Assembly: GCF_014646095.1 (NCBI RefSeq)
Contig: NZ_BMMU01000005.1
Span: 1 to 64,000, forward strand
Origin: Streptomyces lacrimifluminis
GTDB taxonomy: Bacteria > Actinomycetota > Actinomycetes > Streptomycetales > Streptomycetaceae
DNA: 64,000 nucleotides
Reading direction: 5' to 3'
Under the pieces are notes generated by a model. It had not been told where the DNA came from. It made no database searches and saw only the letters and a list, made by a program, of their open reading frames with translations. Positions 62,697 to 64,000 of this stretch are shown here, in pieces; positions within the stretch are counted from its first letter, which is position 1, and each line of letters opens with the position of its first letter. A program made the translations under genes and the position numbers.

Positions 62697-63512
62697 TCAG
62701 AAGAGTGTGCCCTCCTCGGGCCCCTCCAGCTCGGTCAGCAGCTCCGGTCCGTTGTTGCGGACGTTGCTCACGGCCGTGGGGACGGGATAGGCGCGCATCA
62801 GCCCGGTCGGCGGCGGCGCGAGCAGCTCGCGCAGGTCGTCCACGTCGGTACGGGCCGGGTCCAGCCAGGCGTCCCAGCGGTCCGGGGTGAGCATCAGGGG
62901 CATCCGGGGATGGATGTCGGCCAGGGCGCGCGGGCCCTCGGCGGGAGCTGCCGCCAGCGGGGAGGTCTCGGCCTCGGTGGTGATGACCGAGCACGTCACC
63001 CACCAGGCCAGCGGGTGGTCGTCGGGCAGGGTCCGGTCCCGCCAGAACTCGTACAGGCCCGCCATCGCGAAGACCGATCCGTCGGCGGGCGTCACGAAGT
63101 ACGGCTGCTTTCGCGGACGCTTCTTCTTCCCCTCGACCTCCAGCTCCCGCTCGCCGGTCCCGGTGACCCACTCGTAGTAGCCGTCGGCGGGCAGGATGCA
63201 GCGCCGGGTGGTGAAGGCACGTCGGAACGAGGGTTTCTCGTGGACCGTCTCCGCGCGCGCGTTGATCATCCGGGCGCTGCCCTCGGGCGTCTTGGCCCAG
63301 GACGGGACGAGCCCCCATCTCAGCTTCCGCAGCTGCCGAACCGGATCCGGATCCTCGGCGTCCTTGAGAGGGCGGTCGAGGACCGCATAGACCTCTTTGG
63401 TCGGGGCCACGTTGTAGTCAGGGGCGAGTGTCTCCTCGGGATCCCACTTCTCGGCCTCAAAGATTCCTGCGAGATCCTCGGGCGCACGACTCGCTGCATA
63501 CCTACCGCACAT
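62697..63512 (-). CDS. SOS-response-associated peptidase family protein (YedK/HMCES)
   Basis: 271 residues starting MCGRYAAS. Cys2, exposed after removal of Met1, is the residue that forms the DNA-protein crosslink with abasic sites in single-stranded DNA. Other family signatures are YNVAPT, LRWGLVPSWAK, INARAETVHEKPSFRRAF, RCILPADGYYEW and HPRMPLML (conserved His). ATG 63512 is chosen so that Cys is residue 2; the frame to 63521 would put MAR in front. A long Lys/Arg insertion (GKKKRPRKQ) is seen. Confidence 0.93.
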   Translation of the reverse strand: MCGRYAASRAPEDLAGIFEAEKWDPEETLAPDYNVAPTKEVYAVLDRPLKDAEDPDPVRQLRKLRWGLVPSWAKTPEGSARMINARAETVHEKPSFRRAFTTRRCILPADGYYEWVTGTGERELEVEGKKKRPRKQPYFVTPADGSVFAMAGLYEFWRDRTLPDDHPLAWWVTCSVITTEAETSPLAAAPAEGPRALADIHPRMPLMLTPDRWDAWLDPARTDVDDLRELLAPPPTGLMRAYPVPTAVSNVRNNGPELLTELEGPEEGTLF

Positions 63513-63562
63513 ACGTGCCACACTGCCAGATTCGAAGCGACGCTAGGGAGCCTCCGCCCACA

Positions 63563-64000
63563 ATGGACAGCACCGCATCCACCTCGCTGGCCGGCCTCTG
63601 GGACGAGATATTCGGCAGCCAGCCCGACCCCGACCTGTGGGTGGTGATCGCGACCCTGGTGGCCGCGCTCGCCGTGATCGTCCCGCACCCGCTGTGGCGC
63701 CTCTCCCGCAACGCGATCACCATCGCGCACGAGGGCGGTCACGGTCTGGTCGCGCTGCTGACCGGCCGCACCCTCACCGGCATCCGCCTGCACTCCGACA
63801 CCAGCGGCCTCACCGTCAGCCGGGGCAAGCCGCACGGCCTGGGCATGATCCTCACGGCCGCCTTCGGCTACACCGCTCCCCCGCTGCTCGGCCTCGGCGG
63901 CGCCGCGCTCCTCGGCGCCGGTCACATCACCGCCCTCCTGTGGCTGGCAACGGCGCTGCTGGTGGCGATGCTGGTGATGATCCGCAACGCGTACGGCGCC
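63563..64000 (+). CDS. M50-family membrane metallopeptidase, 3' truncated by the window
   Basis: 146 codons are visible. The first membrane helix is LWVVIATLVAALAVIVPHPL. The zinc-protease motif HEGGH follows in NAITIAHEGGHGLVALLTGR, and further helices after that. It resembles the M50B-like proteins of Actinobacteria, of unknown substrate. ATG 63563 lies 50 bases from the divergent YedK gene. The rest of the protein is beyond the window. Confidence 0.88.
   Translation, partial: MDSTASTSLAGLWDEIFGSQPDPDLWVVIATLVAALAVIVPHPLWRLSRNAITIAHEGGHGLVALLTGRTLTGIRLHSDTSGLTVSRGKPHGLGMILTAAFGYTAPPLLGLGGAALLGAGHITALLWLATALLVAMLVMIRNAYGA

Overview
The window is a 64 kb piece of a Streptomyces chromosome. 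It has very high GC, strong third-position GC bias, frequent GTG starts, ATGA and GTGA stop/start overlaps and sporulation-type regulators. The gene order from the 2-oxoglutarate dehydrogenase gene (left edge) to sigR-rsrA and a M50 peptidase (right edge) matches what I remember of the S. coelicolor core from about SCO5281 down to SCO5214. Most of the window is therefore ordinary core genome, with a few accessory or decayed genes between.

Layout. 1-6.1 kb: the truncated kgd/odhA gene, a 60-residue protein, and a DUF4097-PadR operon with a palindromic operator on its promoter. 6.1-9.6 kb: a Clp N-domain protein with a small helix-turn-helix partner under two matching 16-bp operators, a medium-chain dehydrogenase and malic enzyme. 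10.2-13.0 kb: a polar amino-acid ABC transporter. 13.0-16.2 kb: a small secreted protein, a methyltransferase, a CGNR protein and the nickel superoxide dismutase pair sodX-sodN. 16.2-22.8 kb: a broken methyltransferase, PPK2, a PiT phosphate transporter and small enzymes and regulators (VOC, DUF952, DHFR-like, TetR, GNAT).

22.9-25.6 kb holds the most distinctive locus: a family 2B encapsulin shell (EshA-like, with an inserted cyclic-nucleotide-binding-like domain) whose stop codon overlaps the start of a polyprenyl synthase carrying a long disordered N-terminus. This is a likely shell-plus-cargo pair. 25.9-34 kb: an amidase, a PLP desulfhydrase, a Na+/H+ antiporter, a UBP zinc finger, the anti-sigma/SigH stress pair, a lipid kinase and WblE. 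34-43 kb is the chitin/N-acetylglucosamine regulon: a PdtaS-like kinase, nagB, the GH3 enzyme dasD, the chitobiose transporter dasABC and the repressor dasR, with DasR-type operators between them.

43-50.3 kb: a DUF3311-MctP monocarboxylate transporter and the class Ia ribonucleotide reductase nrdA-nrdB behind a cobalamin riboswitch, followed by an AraC/GlxA-type regulator (nrdS). 50.3-52.8 kb: epi-isozizaene synthase and its P450 (albaflavenone pathway), with a rare TTA codon in the synthase. 53-58 kb: peptide deformylase, a TPR protein and two overlapping HD-GYP-type membrane proteins, one degenerate. 58.2-60.7 kb: a cluster of roadblock-like proteins with a DUF4388-like protein and no GTPase. 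60.8-64 kb: rsrA, sigR (with the 55-residue upstream extension known from S. coelicolor), a hydrolase, a YedK/HMCES protein and a truncated M50 peptidase.

No rRNA, tRNA, CRISPR array, insertion sequence or prophage was seen. Non-coding structure is rich: strong hairpin terminators, several short tandem repeats, at least four copies of one intergenic Streptomyces repeat and two copies of another.
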